A stretch of DNA of 64,000 bases from Whalleya microplaca (taxonomy: Eukaryota; Ascomycota; Sordariomycetes; Xylariales; Xylariaceae): positions 1 to 64,000 of the forward strand of contig MU385796.1 of assembly GCA_022497155.1 (NCBI GenBank), read 5' to 3'. Each line of letters begins with the position of its first letter. The stretch's first letter is position 1. Made by a program: the position numbers and the translations under genes. A model generated the notes under the pieces. That model searched no databases, had not been told where the DNA came from, and worked only from the letters and a program-made list of their open reading frames with translations. Shown here piece by piece: positions 25,109-37,163 of this stretch.

Positions 25109-27009
25109 TGTATGTAGAGTGATGGCGTTTCCTGAGCAACGAGATGGGACGCAAAACGGCTGAAAGATGAGTTGTTGCTTATAAAGTGTAGCTGATGGGG
25201 GATGGGTAATTGAGATCTGATATGGGAGCAGAAAGGCATTTTATACCTTTATATCACATCAGTAGGCCGAAGTCGTTACAACTGTAGGATATTTCGAGAG
25301 TCAGGCTCGTATTGATGACGCCGCCCCGTCAACCAATCTAATTCTAGAACTATTGCGGATATATTCCTAATGGGAAGAGTCGAATGTTGTCTTTGGACAA
25401 AGACAGAAGTCCTTGTAACATAATTACAACATCTACGGCGCCAAGCCCCTGAGAAGGAACTATTCGAACCAGTGAACTGAAAAGCAAGCTTGACACATCT
25501 AGATGTGCATTGCTGGCCTCGCACTTCAACGGTATTATTGGCTCATGATGAATGCGGATAGTCAGACCTAAGCTGACACCAACGATGAGTTGGCAACCAA
25601 CCACCTATGTCCACGAGAAGTCAGCCCATCACACAATACGAAGACACTTTATTTGTGATTAAAATATAGTAAGTACCTTCAAATCCAGATAGTCAATATG
25701 GCGTCACACCCGAAGCTTTGAGCAAATCAATTCGAACGTATACTTAGAGTTAGTCGTTGATAAGGAGGTAATGAGGCCTCCGCGACCTACGTTGTAGAAT
25801 AATGATATTTTTTCAGACATAGGACATCCGTGTCGGTTCATCGTTGACTAAGAAATTGTTTCCAGGACCAAGAGATTATATTTTTGAGGCGACACGACAG
25901 CTGACCTAAAGGCAGTGGGGCTTGGGTGAGCCAGGCGGCCGCTCGATGCCAGCCGCCCAACGATATCAATATTCAAATACCCAGCTGTACCGATAATCGG
26001 CTTTCATGTCGAAATTCGGCGTGAATATTTTGGAGTTTCAGAGACACGTTTGGCTTGGCAATTTCAAATGTATGATGTATAATATGGAGCCGCTATCACC
26101 AAAGGGAGTTGATGAATCTCGTACAGATATGCTTCACAGAGACTGACATAGGATGGAGATTACTTAATTCTGTAACATAAAAGCTCACTTACGAATTCTG
26201 TCTCTTCATATCTATATCTTTAGTGTATATTTTTACGCACTGTTTGTTCTATGCCGTGACGGAATGCTGGTTGTTATCTGAGCAGAGGCATTATGATGCC
26301 AAACATTACATTTTCATGCTTCCTGGCCACTGTAGCGCCGGAGAGATTGGCGTATGAAATATATGTGAGTAATGAATGATCATGAAGTCCCTTATCCCTT
26401 ATCTGAAAGTTATATGTATCTATCGTTTGCATGACATCATCCTACGATGTCTAGACAATGTATCCTCGTTCATAGTACCGCCTAGCTTCCCTAGACAACC
26501 CTAGCGATTTTTTCACGGTGGTACCATAGAGATACGAGTTTATATCCTGTTAATGTCAAAGGATGTAGATAGTTATGCCCGACTACATATTACTAGCACA
26601 CTGCTTTCGCCTAGGCGCTGAAGCTAGGCATACCAGCAAACATTTTTATATAAACTCTTCTGCCTTGCGCTACACGTATGATTTAGTAAAGTCTAATTCC
26701 TATAGATTATATAGGCCTAATCACAGATTACCAATTCAACGGTTTCATGACATCTAGGGAAGAGGGTCGAAGTGGTTACCTATGTATCCCCCGGAAGCCA
26801 ACCTCGAACTACATTGTATTCATGTTTCTGTTGTCGAATATTTGATAGTTTATCGAAGTTCTGTAATCCATACCCATGGATTGTTGAGAAGTCTAAGACT
26901 AAGTATATCGAGCCCTTTTACCCACATAAGGGGGCTTAATAAGCACTACATGTAGAAAGAAAAGCTTATATCGGAAGATCGATCTATTGGTAGCAATAGA
27001 TCTCGGCGG
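25109..27009. other. intergenic, no gene seen
   Basis: Holds the promoter side of the cysteine-rich gene (25109 upward) and the 3' side of the aldolase gene. No ORF here has family features. Confidence 0.4.
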
Positions 27010-27798
27010 TCAAGCTTCATGAGGCTCCATTTTAGCCGCTACCGATATAACAATCTTCTTTGGCGTATTGTCAATTCCCCGACCAGCTGCTTCTTCCAAG
27101 ATGGTAGCAGTCGATGAGCAGCCTATACGGGTGACTCCCAGCGACATAGCGTACAGAAACTCATCGAGGGTCCGGATCCCACCAGCAGCCTTGATCTGTA
27201 CGTTCGGTCCAACATTTGCCTTCATCAGTTTCAAATGCGGTGTCGTAGCACCCTTGTACGTATACAAGCCATTGGGCAGCTTCACAAACCCATATCCAGT
27301 CGACGTCTTGACAAAGGCAACGGATAAGGCCGTGCAGAGCTTACATAGGTGTACGATATGTTCCTCCTGGAGGAAGTCGTTCTCGAAAATGACCTTGAGG
27401 ATAGCGCCGTGCCGGGTTACCGTCTCGTTGATAGCCCGGATCTCGTTCGTCACGTACTCCCAATCGCCGCCGAGGACCTTGCCCACGTTGACCACCATGT
27501 CGATCTCCTGGGCGCCTGCTTTGACCGCGTCCTCTGCTTCAATGACCTTGATGTCAGTCGTGCTATTCCCATGAGGGAAGCCGATGACAGCGCAGATGAG
27601 TACGCCTGAGCTCTCTAGCACGTTCTTGGCTACGGGAACACTATACGGTTTGACGCAGGCAGTAGCAACTTTATATTTCTTGGCCATCTCGAGCCCAGCT
27701 AGAATTTCCCTGTCAGTCATTGTTGGGTGTAACAATGAATGGTCGATCATTTTTGCAACCTGTGCAAGAGACACCGTGATGGCGATGTTTGTCGCCAT
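27010..27798 (-). CDS. deoC: deoxyribose-phosphate aldolase (DERA)
   Basis: A class I aldolase that splits 2-deoxyribose-5-phosphate into glyceraldehyde-3-phosphate and acetaldehyde in deoxynucleoside catabolism, in the cytosol. A single uninterrupted exon of 262 aa spans the full family length. Visible motifs are MIDHSLLHP at residues 17-25, AVIGFPHGN at 70-78, EIDMVVN with the catalytic Asp (~D100), the Schiff-base lysine in FVKTSTGYG (~K164), and the second conserved lysine in IKAAGGIRT (~K203). GCSST near residue 228 lies at the phosphate-binding end. All key residues are present, so it should be active. It is followed upstream, in the same orientation, by the transcription factor gene ~510 bp away. 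Confidence 0.93.
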   Translation of the reverse strand: MATNIAITVSLAQVAKMIDHSLLHPTMTDREILAGLEMAKKYKVATACVKPYSVPVAKNVLESSGVLICAVIGFPHGNSTTDIKVIEAEDAVKAGAQEIDMVVNVGKVLGGDWEYVTNEIRAINETVTRHGAILKVIFENDFLQEEHIVHLCKLCTALSVAFVKTSTGYGFVKLPNGLYTYKGATTPHLKLMKANVGPNVQIKAAGGIRTLDEFLYAMSLGVTRIGCSSTATILEEAAGRGIDNTPKKIVISVAAKMEPHEA

Positions 27799-28310
27799 GT
27801 TTCACAAGGAGTAGTTGCTGCGTAGGTCTTAGGAGTCGCCCAGCGTTGTGCGAGTCAGTGAGATAGAGTGTAGGGTTTTGAGACTAGATGTATAGCTTAA
27901 AGTATGAGACATAGCCCGGGGTTGTTTGTAAATAGGTACTTGGTTTGTTGCCAGGAGACAGCCGAGCCTGCAATCGCGATGTACCGTCGAAGGGTTGGGA
28001 TGATGTGGGTAGTGATGCGGGGTTTGCGGTGTACTTTCCGTGCCAATATGCAGGTAGGGGTAATTCTGTGCGGAGGGTGCTTCGATCGGCCTTCTTGGCC
28101 CCTTCTGTATATGCAATGTTGATTAGAAGTTAGTTGCAACTAATAATATACCATAAGCTTCGAAGTGAAAAGTTGATACTAAGGAATAGGGGGGGTGGTA
28201 GATGAGCAGGTTGTGTTACCGTACCTTTCCAGTATTAAATAATATAAGATGAGGATCCCTTTGTTACTTCATTCTAGAGCCAGATGACCACTTGATTATA
28301 CGAAATATCT
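27799..28310. other. intergenic, aldolase promoter
   Basis: A 512-bp gap between the aldolase start and the transcription factor stop. It contains no gene and is expected to hold the aldolase promoter and the regulator 3' UTR. Confidence 0.4.
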
Positions 28311-30246
28311 TCATCCCCAAAGTTGCTGCCAGTCAAACCAGTTCGAAGAAGCCCCGATGTCGAGGTTACCTTCGAGAGCAGCATCCACGGCACCCAGGTC
28401 AAAAGTTGGGTCAAAATTACCGAAAACATCCAAGTCTGGCACATTCTCAAGAATATTCCATTCAGAAGTACCCTGAATAACCGTGTCAGCCGTAACATCG
28501 CCTGTTCCCAGAGCCGCTGGCCCTTGGTCTCCTCGGGAAGCTAGCTCGGCCTTCTTCGAAATTTCTGCCAATCCATTTTCCTGCGCGAGTGACGCGACAG
28601 CCTTGTCCATCTCCTGGAGGACTTGTTCCGCCATTGCTACCATAGTTTTCACTGTCCAGAATGTATCATCGAGCGACTTAAGGAGGGATGCGTTCGCCCG
28701 GAATGCCTGCTTGCCCCGGCTCCTAAACATCGGGACGTTGCTGTGGCGCATCTTGCGATATGAGACACTGAGCGAAAGAGAAACACCGTACGGGATAATT
28801 GGCATGTATGATAACTGCCCAAGAAATTCGTTCCCGACGATAGAAGTAATTCTATCAGCTGCTAGAGAACGGCGACTGTTTGTCGCCGGTACTGGCAGGC
28901 TGGTCGAGGTCCCGTCAGCTGGTGACTGGCTCGAGAGTATGGCGACCGAATGGTAGAATATTTCCAGTGAGGCTAATAAGAGGTGAATATAGTAGTCTCC
29001 ACGCACGCGATCTGATTTGTGACTTACCTAAACACGAACTTGGTACCCTAGCAGCCCCAGCATCGAGGATCATTTGCTCGAATATGGGCAGCTCGACGAG
29101 CACTGCTTTTTCATTCCGATTGCCGGGGCGATATAGAGCGATAACCTTGTCCAACAAGCTGATTATCATTAAGAATAGGCGAAATGGCGGTGCCTGTCTT
29201 GCAATACAATCATCCAAGTCCCAGCCAATATCTCTTTCGTGAATCAGGGTAGCACGGCCATAGAACGCGGAATTGAGCCGGTCCAATGCCCAAAGGCAGG
29301 AGAACAGGGTCCGAGTCGTCTGACTGCTTGTTTGACTCTCGTCCGAAGCCATCTGAAGCCCCATCGTGTGCATTTGATGAACTGCACGGTTACTGAGAAA
29401 TGCCGGTGTGTCAGCTTCGTCAGGAGAAGACGGTTGCATATACAGTGACAGAGCAGCCAGTATACGGGTTAAGAGGACCCGATCCGTAATGAGCCCAGTA
29501 TCGAGGATAATCTGGATCGAGCTCGAAAGAGAGGTGCAAAAGTCATGACGTGAAAGTAGGATACCGTCAGGACTCAAGCGAAAATGACTGGTGGCTTCAG
29601 GGTCCGCCGCGGCAGCAAGGCTTATCACTTGCTTCAGCACAATCTCCGATATCTCAGTCTGTGGAGAAGTAACAGACTGGCAATCGAGGATGGGAAAGAT
29701 AGGGTCCAATTTCTCCAGATAGATGCGCCTCAGAACAGCGAAATCAGCGGGCGGAGGGCAACAGCCCAGGCAATTGCTCTGCACATATGCTTTCATCATC
29801 TCCTGGACTGCCTGCCTCGAAGGTGAAGTCAAAGCAGCAGCAGCATCATTTGTTGACTTATCTCGAGGGGAGGTCCGAGGCTCCCAGACTCCTAGACCGC
29901 CTCGCACCGACACGTCGCGGGTCGAGCAAAGACTAGTCGCCTCCATGAAAATAGCCTCGGGATTCATGTCGCCAACGAATCGAGACATGTGCCCCCCGGA
30001 CCTCCTGGAGTCATCCTGTGTCGTGATAGCTCCAGAGGCTGAAAGGGTTGGACTGTCGGTGGCAGCCCGGGCCGTCTCTCCGTTGACGGGTGATTGGGGG
30101 CCATGTTCCGCACGACGTTCCTTGTGATCCCTATGGTCATTATGACAGCACCTTTTCTTGCGTCGGCGACATCTAGCACAGGCTTGGGCAACCTGTCTCC
30201 TTTTGAGGGGTAGGCCAGTCGAGTCGGATTCCACAAATCTCACCAT
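28311..30246 (-). CDS. fungal-specific transcription factor, Far/CTF1-like, with atypical zinc cluster
   Basis: Exons 30246-29028 and 28972-28311 join across a 55-nt intron (GTAAGT...TTATTAG) in frame, giving 626 aa. The N-terminus carries QACARCRRRKKRCCH at about residues 19-33, the first half of a Zn2Cys6 cluster plus basic region. The C-x2-C second half expected about ten residues later is absent; a His/Arg-rich stretch takes its place. Next come RFVGDMNPEAIFMEATS (~90-106), a motif I associate with cutinase/fatty-acid regulators of the Far/CTF1 group, and the middle-homology domain (FAVLRRIYLEKLDPIFPILD to DIGWDLDDC). The C-terminus is acidic with Trp (EWNILENVPDLDVF, NWFDWQQLWG), a plausible activation domain. 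The target genes are unknown; it is divergent from the oxygenase gene at 31187. Confidence 0.85.
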
Positions 30247-31186
30247 GACAGCTGGTGTATTTGGGTAATCTACGGCAATACTCTAGATCCGCAAACGACT
30301 ACCTGCCTGTATACTGCATCTCTGTTATGTTGAAGGGCCAGGGTACGTAGCACGCGAATGGAGTCACCCAGAAAGCTGGACGAGGACGATGCGGCTCCTT
30401 ACAAAATGACGGTTTGAAGTACGTACAGAGACTAAAGTTACACTGTATAGAATATTGTAGACTAACCTAATTACGCATCTCCGCCAAGTCAGGTCAGATC
30501 TAGCGGCGGAGACGGGATTCACTGGGCAGCTTCCGACATGCGACACACGATACTAGCTGCCCAGTGTTCTGTACATGGCACACATTACCCAACACGCATG
30601 CACCCTGGAGTCTCCTGCGCGAGAATGCGAAGGTAATTTTCCCATTCCATGCACTTTCCTACAGGTGGACATAGATACTCGACAAGGTTATTGGTGACGA
30701 AGAAGGGTGTCTGCGCTATAGTGTATGGCTATCTACAAGCCGACTTACACGGTTAAACCTCGGAATCTGCATGAGCCGTGCGTGCCGTCACCCGCATTCT
30801 CCGTTGGACCCGATGTTAGTTTTACTACCTAAAGAGTTAGAGCTTACATTGCATATGTCGGCAGAGAGATGAAATCCGGAGAATAGTGAAAACAGCATAC
30901 ATGCGTTGTTTTCATTGGTCCCGGAGATGGATCACCAGGCGGTCGTGGCGGGCCGGCCAGTCCATCATGGGTATGGGTAAACCTCGGGGGCGGGGAACCG
31001 CCGGGGCTCATCAGAGCGGTGCCTCTACTGAAACGGGTAACTCCACCATCACTATAAGTCATAAGTCCAAGAGTTCAAAGGGCGACGTGATACCATAGCT
31101 ACATATATAATATATCCTCTCTACCTATCTTCTTCGTGCTCTCGTCCTGTTGCCTCAAGTGGTAAGCTACTAGGCAGCACACTAAT
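30247..31186. promoter_or_regulatory. shared divergent promoter region of regulator and oxygenase
   Basis: A 940-bp gap between two divergently transcribed genes must contain both promoters. ATATATAATATATCC at about 31103-31117 is TATA-like and precedes the pyrimidine-rich leader of the oxygenase. I see no clear CGG-type inverted repeat for the regulator. Confidence 0.45.
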
Positions 31187-32982
31187 GTGAATGTGCGTAT
31201 CTATAGCCTTCAGCTGTCCTCTGCTATGTTGCCTCTGTCCAAACGATTGCTTATAACTGCCTCTCAGGTACGATCAGTTATGATGGCAGCAACGCAAACC
31301 CAAACTAAACGTGAAGGCAACATCGCCGATGCCTTTGTCTCTCTCTCCGGGGCCAACAGACCACCACTTCCCCAGCGTTTCCTTGATCTCAAGAGGTCCC
31401 TAGTAGCTGGACATGAAGATCGTATCATCGATAGCTGGAATAGACTTCTCAGTCAGTTAAAACTTGAAACCGACATTGTCAAGAGACAAGGATCCGACGT
31501 GATCCCTAGCATCAAGTTTGAGAACCTAGAGGCAAACCTCGCAGGACTACGCGACGAACTCGAAAAGCGAGGCGTTGCTATTATCAGGAACGTGATCCCC
31601 GAGGGTGAAGCTCGGTCATTCAAGGACGAAATTGAGGAATACGTGAGACAGAATCCTTCAACAAAGGGTTAGTAAGCAAGAGTTTATACTTGAAGATATG
31701 CCTGTCCCATCTGACAGAAGAACAGCATTTCCACCCGACAATCCACAGGTCTATGAACTGTATTGGTCCGGCCCACAGGTCCGTTCCAGGGCACATCCGA
31801 ATCTGCTGCGTGCACAGGCCGCGCTGGCGAAGCTTTGGCGCTTGTCAGACCCCGAAAGTGCCATCTCTATATCGCAGCCACTGGCATATGCAGACCGCTT
31901 GCGTATCAGACAACCCGGCGACGCCACTTTCGCTCTAGGCCCTCATATTGATGGTGGCAGCGTTGAGAGGTGGGAGCACCACGGATATGGTCTTGGTGGT
32001 GTCTATAATAAGATATTCGATGGGGCGTGGGAAGACTATGACCCATGGGATGCGAGTAAACGAGTCCCGGTCGTCATGAACAACTACGACGGGTTAGGAG
32101 CTTGCTCAATGTTTCGTATGTTCCAGGTCAGTACCCGAAGTCTTGAGTTCCCGTGTTTAGTCGCTTTGGAAACTGATTACTGCGGAATCACGATCGGGTG
32201 TCGTATCTTCTTTGATTTCTACTCATACTCTCAACAGCTTTCCACAAGTGACATAAGTAGTAAGTACTGACGCATGAAATAATAGGGGTGGTTAAGCATG
32301 AGCAATAGTGAGGCGTTTGAGGGAACGCTCATGGTCAATCCACTCCTCAAACTCTCGACAGCTTACCTCCTACTTCGCCCGTTCTTCAAGCCAATCAAGG
32401 AGGCCCACGATACAACATCTAGCAAATATCTCGATGCCGAGAACTGGGAGTTTGCGGGCTCTGGAATGACAAGCGAGCTCCAAGGCGCAACTCCCGGCCA
32501 CGGACAAGAGCTGAGCGCGGATCTTCACCCTCATCTGGACCTCGATAAGACCATGGTGCATGTTCCACATATAAAACCAGGTGATTTCGTGGTATGGCAC
32601 TGTGACAGTAAGCAAGCCCAATCCGCTATCACCCGCTATTGGGCTAACATCTCGATAAGCTATTCATGCTGTCGACAAAGTTCACAACGGTAAATCTGAC
32701 TCAAGTGTACTGTACATCCCTGTATGCCCCGTCACCGAATTAAATGCTCAATACCTCCTCCGCCAACGGGAAGCATTCCTAAACGGCACTCCTGGTCCGG
32801 ATTTTCCGGGCGGGCAGGGCGAAGCCAGCCATGTCAATAGGCCTACGGAAGAATACTTGCGGTCATATTCCACCGTAGAAGGGCTACGCGCTTTCGGGTT
32901 TGAAAAGCTTGTCCCGACTGCAGCAGATAGCCCTGGTGCGAAGCACGTCACCGCAGGGGCAAACGAAATACTAGGCTTTTAG
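31187..32982 (+). CDS. DUF1479 family protein, putative Fe(II)/2-oxoglutarate oxygenase
   Basis: Four exons: 31187-31667, 31726-32126, 32286-32607 and 32660-32982. All phases agree (NPSTK-AFPPDN, RMFQ-GWLSM, HCD-TIHAVD), giving up to 508 aa. Downstream in-frame ATGs (MLPLSKRLL at 31226; MMAATQTQT) are alternative starts, and the Arg/Ser-rich first 30 residues could be a targeting sequence. The metal site is visible as the HID of GPHIDGGSVERW and a distal His in HAVDKVHNG, with Arg-containing segments following, as in YbiU/Gig2-like oxygenases. RNVIPEGEA near the N-terminus is the typical entry strand. Donor GTTAGT of intron 1 is slightly unusual. The substrate is unknown. It is divergent from the transcription factor gene. 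Confidence 0.85.
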
Positions 32983-33480
32983 GCAGCATCTTATCCGTGA
33001 ACTGTCGTTCCATACAATCTTTGCAATAAGTTTTGAGTAGATACATAAATCTGATACGGCAAACAACCAGGTGTCAGATGCAGAGACAGGGGCAACGAGG
33101 GTTTGACTTCTTTCAGATGTGGCTTCAAGAACCTGGCACACGACGGAATTATGACTGGTTCCATGGTGTTCCTAGATTCAAATACATTCAAAGTCACAGC
33201 TTGGGTTCAATAAAGTGACTGAGAAACTCAACGTAAATTCATTACTGACCTATATAAGGCCAGTGAAAACAACGCTCACGCGTATTGCGTAAAGACTAAG
33301 AGCAGTCGACTCCGATGTCATCTGCCCGGATCCATCCTAACCCATCCCCATACCACAACCCATTTGCCCGGATATCACGAATATACGGACTATACTAGAT
33401 CTAGTGCAGCCTTTCCACCTCCCATATCCCGCAACATGGCCTATCGCGGCGCAGTGGTGCAATACTAAAGATTGACAAAA
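32983..33480. other. intergenic, convergent gap
   Basis: A gap of 498 bp between the 3' ends of the oxygenase and the following minus-strand gene. Nothing beyond presumed 3' UTRs is seen. Confidence 0.4.
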
Positions 33481-34812
33481 TCAGTCCTTGGTAATCCACA
33501 GCCAAACAACGGGCTTTTCTCCCGGGCGTCCTGTACGGGAGCGATCCCAACCAAGATCACTCAGAGTCATCTTCATCGAATCACTCTCATCACCCCCGAA
33601 TGTAACACCTCGGTACCACCGGCCGTTGCCTCCTTGAATGACCTCAGTGATGCGGTTCTTCTTCTTGGAAGGATTCATAGCTCCAAATCCTTTCATCAGT
33701 TCCGCAAGCGTAGTCGTAGTAGGGACATGATAGGCGCCGAAGTGCATGGACATGCCGGCAGGCAGGCGCCAAGGAGGAGTCGTCGACTTGATGACATGAA
33801 GCTTCGTATGCTCAGGCGGAAAGAAGTAGTTATATCCAGGCTCGCAACCAACACCGCCGGTAGAGTTCGTCATGTTCATTGCTGGTGCGTCATACGTAAC
33901 AACCGGGTGAGGGTTCGGCAGACGTGGTGCTTGGTTTGGGAAGACTGGGACCGGATGGTTATATCCATTCTGCGGCTGCACATAAGTCGGACCCTGGGCA
34001 TTCGGAGGGCCAGGGATAGGTGCAGCACCAGCAGCGGGTATTTGGCCAAAAGCAGGCATTCCTGCAAAACTATAAGTTTCCTCGACTATATAGAGTAGAC
34101 GGCCCTATCAATAGGGGCAATCATGGGACGTCTTACCTAGAGGAGCATTACCGAACACCTGTCCAGGGTTCGGTCCAGCGTTACCATTTGCATTCGGATC
34201 CCACCCAAAGGCAGGGTTCCATCCACGGCCGAAAGCTTGGGTGGCCATGGTGTCCTGCGGATAAGGATAGATGGTACGATCGTAAGAGACGTAACGGTTT
34301 GGCTCGTGATAAGAAGAGAAAGCGTCGTTCGTGTTAGAGAAGTCGTTCTGATAATTGACTTCACTAACGGGGCAATCCTCCTCCTCGTCACTATCAGCAA
34401 TTACTGTTGCTATTGTGTTAGGCGTATAATTAAGAGAAGAGAACAGCTCGCTTTTTGGTAGGGAGCTTTGTGCATTTTATGTGTTTTATCGTACGTAGTG
34501 AATGAGGTGTGATCCAAGGATCAAGGCAGATGACTACTCACCTGTGACAATGGTATCGTTTGTATAGTGATCAGTCGTGTCGATGTCAGCAGGGTCTGTG
34601 CAACTGAGGAAGACCTCGGTATGCCAAAGCTCGCTATTGTGGCTGTCGTAAAACGACCCAACAATCAACCAAGCCCAGGAACGGAGAGATGGGTGGACCC
34701 AGAGGTGCTGTCCTATGACAACCTTGGTAGCCGGGAAGGGTAGCTCCTCACAGCGCAACTCTAGAGGAGTTCGCTGAGAATCCAGCTTGAAGGTCCAGTT
34801 AGCATATAGCGA
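33481..34812 (-). CDS. conserved fungal hypothetical protein; 5' end unresolved
   Basis: Exons 34812-34542, 34403-34137 and 34061-33481 join in frame (donors GTGAGT, GTAAGA; acceptors CAACAG, TTGCAG). The visible frame starts SLYANWTFKLDS after an ATATAG acceptor-like site. No in-frame ATG precedes it, so at least one upstream exon is missing from this model. The middle is disordered and Asn/Pro/Gly-rich, with an acidic DSDEEED run. The C-terminal ~120 residues form a compact domain: FFPPEHTKLHVIKS, PPWRLPAGMSMHFGAYHVP, NRITEVIQGGNGRWYRGVTF and KPVVWLWITKD. I recall this C-terminal block from uncharacterised Sordariomycete proteins, but no function is known to me. Confidence 0.7.
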
Positions 34813-36281
34813 CTATATGCTTGATGAAACTCCAAGCTAATGTGAGTACAGGATAGTGAATGATCGGAATCAAAGGGGCCCGGCGATATAATCAAGAAGC
34901 TAGAAGGCAGGCTTGATTGATTGTCAAAGTCCGTAGATGTTGGGAAAGCGATGCAATGGTGAAGGCAATGCAGTCTGGTAGACAATAGAAGGTATGTCAG
35001 TGGTGTGTGTGTGTGTGTATGTGTGTGTATGTATATGTATGTATGTAGGTAGGTAGATGGGTGGAAGAAGAAACGAGAAGTGCCCGAGGACAGCCAACTG
35101 GCTTTGCACCGAAATATTAAAATTTGTCTTCCGGTCTGAGTCACTCCCCTAACCCACGACACATAAGATGACTTCCCAGTCACCTTTCCTACTCACACCC
35201 ATGCTGTGAATGCGAAAGTACCTTTGTACCTAGATGAGACGTGTTGGTGTGATTGGTGATAGGTACTAGTCATAGTCGCGGTTACAAGACCATAGCATCA
35301 CAAAGAGGCCTCTGATTAGGACTTGTAATTACCACCACCCCTGTGAATGACTCCCATTGCTTGGTAGGGAGGTAGGTAATCATCCGTTGTCTCTGTGCAC
35401 GTCTTGGACTACCTTAGTCTCTCGTTCATCGGCCATCAGATGGCTTGAGACACCCACGTGTGAATGTACAGATCGAAGGTTTCACAGGTTTTCATTGGCT
35501 GGCATAGATCATCACCGCTGTCAGGTACCAAGAGAATCTCGCCAAGTCTGGCAGAGAATACGATTAGCGAAGCATCCAATACCCACACTATGGGGAAAAG
35601 GGGGTACCAAGGGATTCACAGGCTCCTGAATGGCTAAGGCTGAGCAGGGTCCAATTCACAGGGACAACCAAACACGGTGTGTGACTAAACCCAACCAATC
35701 AACAGAAGTCTGTGAAATAATGGCACATCTTTGAAACGAGGGCTTCTCTGTAAGGCCAGACACTGCTGGCAGAGAGCATTGATAGTCGATGGTAAGCCAG
35801 ACACCAGCCGGCCCCTAGCCAATGAGTGACGCTCGGGAGAGTTACTATCAATTAAATGTGATCTGAAGTTTGCAGGCATCCATGATGCAAAAAAAATACT
35901 TGGAGACACCCAAATTACGCTTGTTTCAGTGTGGGGGAGGGCGCACTGATGATAGAAGCGAGTAGAGTGCTCAGGCAATGGAAATGCATGTTTCGGACGG
36001 AATATGTCCCTACTTGATCTTCCCAGCTCTGGGGCGACACCGATTCGAGATACCAGGTAAACGGCGAAGAGTATTTCCAGAAGAGCCATGCCTCCTTGAT
36101 AATTGAGGGATTGAGATTGTTTGCAATGATGTTACCTAGCAGGTGACAGTAGACGTCCGAACTGAAATGTCTTCGTCCTCATGTATAGGAAATTCAATGT
36201 TTCAAGCTCTGGTTGAAGGTCACAAGGTGGAAAAGTGCAGAGGCACAATCAACAAATGTTCCATGTTCGACGTTGGCTGCT
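34813..36281. other. intergenic with microsatellite and an orphan ORF
   Basis: Contains a GT-rich microsatellite at 35002-35056 and a 134-codon minus ORF at 35685-36089 with a hydrophobic start (MALLEILFAVYLVSRIG) but no domain. The missing first exon of the 33481-34812 gene should lie in 34813-35300. Confidence 0.4.
35002..35056. repeat. GT/GTAT/GTAG microsatellite
   Basis: An uninterrupted GT run passes into GTAT and then TAGG units. It is a simple sequence repeat. Confidence 0.85.
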
Positions 36282-36990
36282 TCAATCTGCGGTGCTGATG
36301 TCTTGCTCAACTATACGGACAGCGCCTCCCTTCCTACCATCCTTGGCCTCGTTCTTGACCTGCCTTCGCTTCGCGTCGCCCACCAGACTCTTCAGGTAAA
36401 CCTCGGCCTGTACGGTTGCGCTATAAGCGACGGCAGTCCAGCTCCAGAGATTCTTCTTCTCCGGGTCGGCTCCGGCCGCGAGCAAGGTGCGGAGAACAAG
36501 CAGGTTGCCGTTGCTGCTGGCAAAGTGGAGGGCGGTGTTTCCATCGAAGTCTGCATTCTGGACGGCACGCTGAGCTCCCCCCGGGACGTAGGTGAGCAGG
36601 ATCTGCAGCGCGGTGTCGTGACCGCCGAGACTAGCTTCCATGATGGCATCTCTGCCGCGGGTATCGCGTCGCAGGATGCACGAGGGGTCGTTCTCACAGA
36701 GGAAATGCACGACTTCGGTATGGCCGGCCGCAGCGGCCAGCATCAAGGCCGTCTGATGGTCGTCGTTGAGGGCAGGGACGGGCTCTTCGTGGCCCAGGGC
36801 GACCAAGACCTTGCAGACGTCCAGATAGCCGAGGCTGGCAGCGAGATGGAGGCTCGAATTGGCAAAGCCAGCAGCAGTGTGATCGGGATTGTGGATGGTG
36901 TCAGGATGGGACTTGACGATTCGCTGGACAAGCAAGGCATCATTGCTGCGGACTGCCCGTCGCAGCCGCTGTGATGGATCGATCCTAGTG
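36282..36990 (-). CDS. ankyrin-repeat protein
   Basis: An intracellular protein made of ankyrin repeats, resembling yeast YCR051w-type proteins. From RIDPSQRLRRAVRSND (frame open to ~36990) it runs to the stop at 36282, ~235 aa. Repeats are visible at NSSLHLAASLGYLDVCKVLV, QTALMLAAAAGHTEVVHFLC, RDAIMEASLGGHDTALQILL and NTALHFASSNGNLLVLRTLL, then WSWTAVAYSATVQAEVYLKS. A basic, disordered tail follows. The first codons are not fixed: the frame extends upstream of the internal Met at 36935 into homologous-looking sequence. A possible start exon ATG-TCA with a GTACAT donor lies near 37068-37073 but needs a very short intron. The binding partner is unknown. Confidence 0.8.
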
Positions 36991-37130
36991 ATGTTGCATG
37001 CACATGTCAGTGGCTTGCCTTGCTAGCACTCCGATATAGTACGACTTGTGAGATCAGAGCATGTACTGACATGATTATACCAGATGCTGGCAGTATCTCG
37101 GGCACAACATTCGCGGTCGTCAGCTACCTT

Positions 37131-37163
37131 GCTGCCTCGCTGCCTCGCTGCCTCGCTGCCTCG
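37131..37163. repeat. 8-bp tandem repeat (GCTGCCTC x4)
   Basis: Four perfect head-to-tail copies upstream of the ankyrin gene. Confidence 0.9.

Noticed and set aside
35685..36089. 134-codon minus-strand ORF with a hydrophobic start
   Set aside because: No domain, splice context or codon regularity; mentioned only as an orphan ORF in the intergenic note.
36213..36974. 253-codon plus-strand ORF
   Set aside because: It is the antisense shadow of the ankyrin-repeat gene, whose minus-strand translation has clear repeats.
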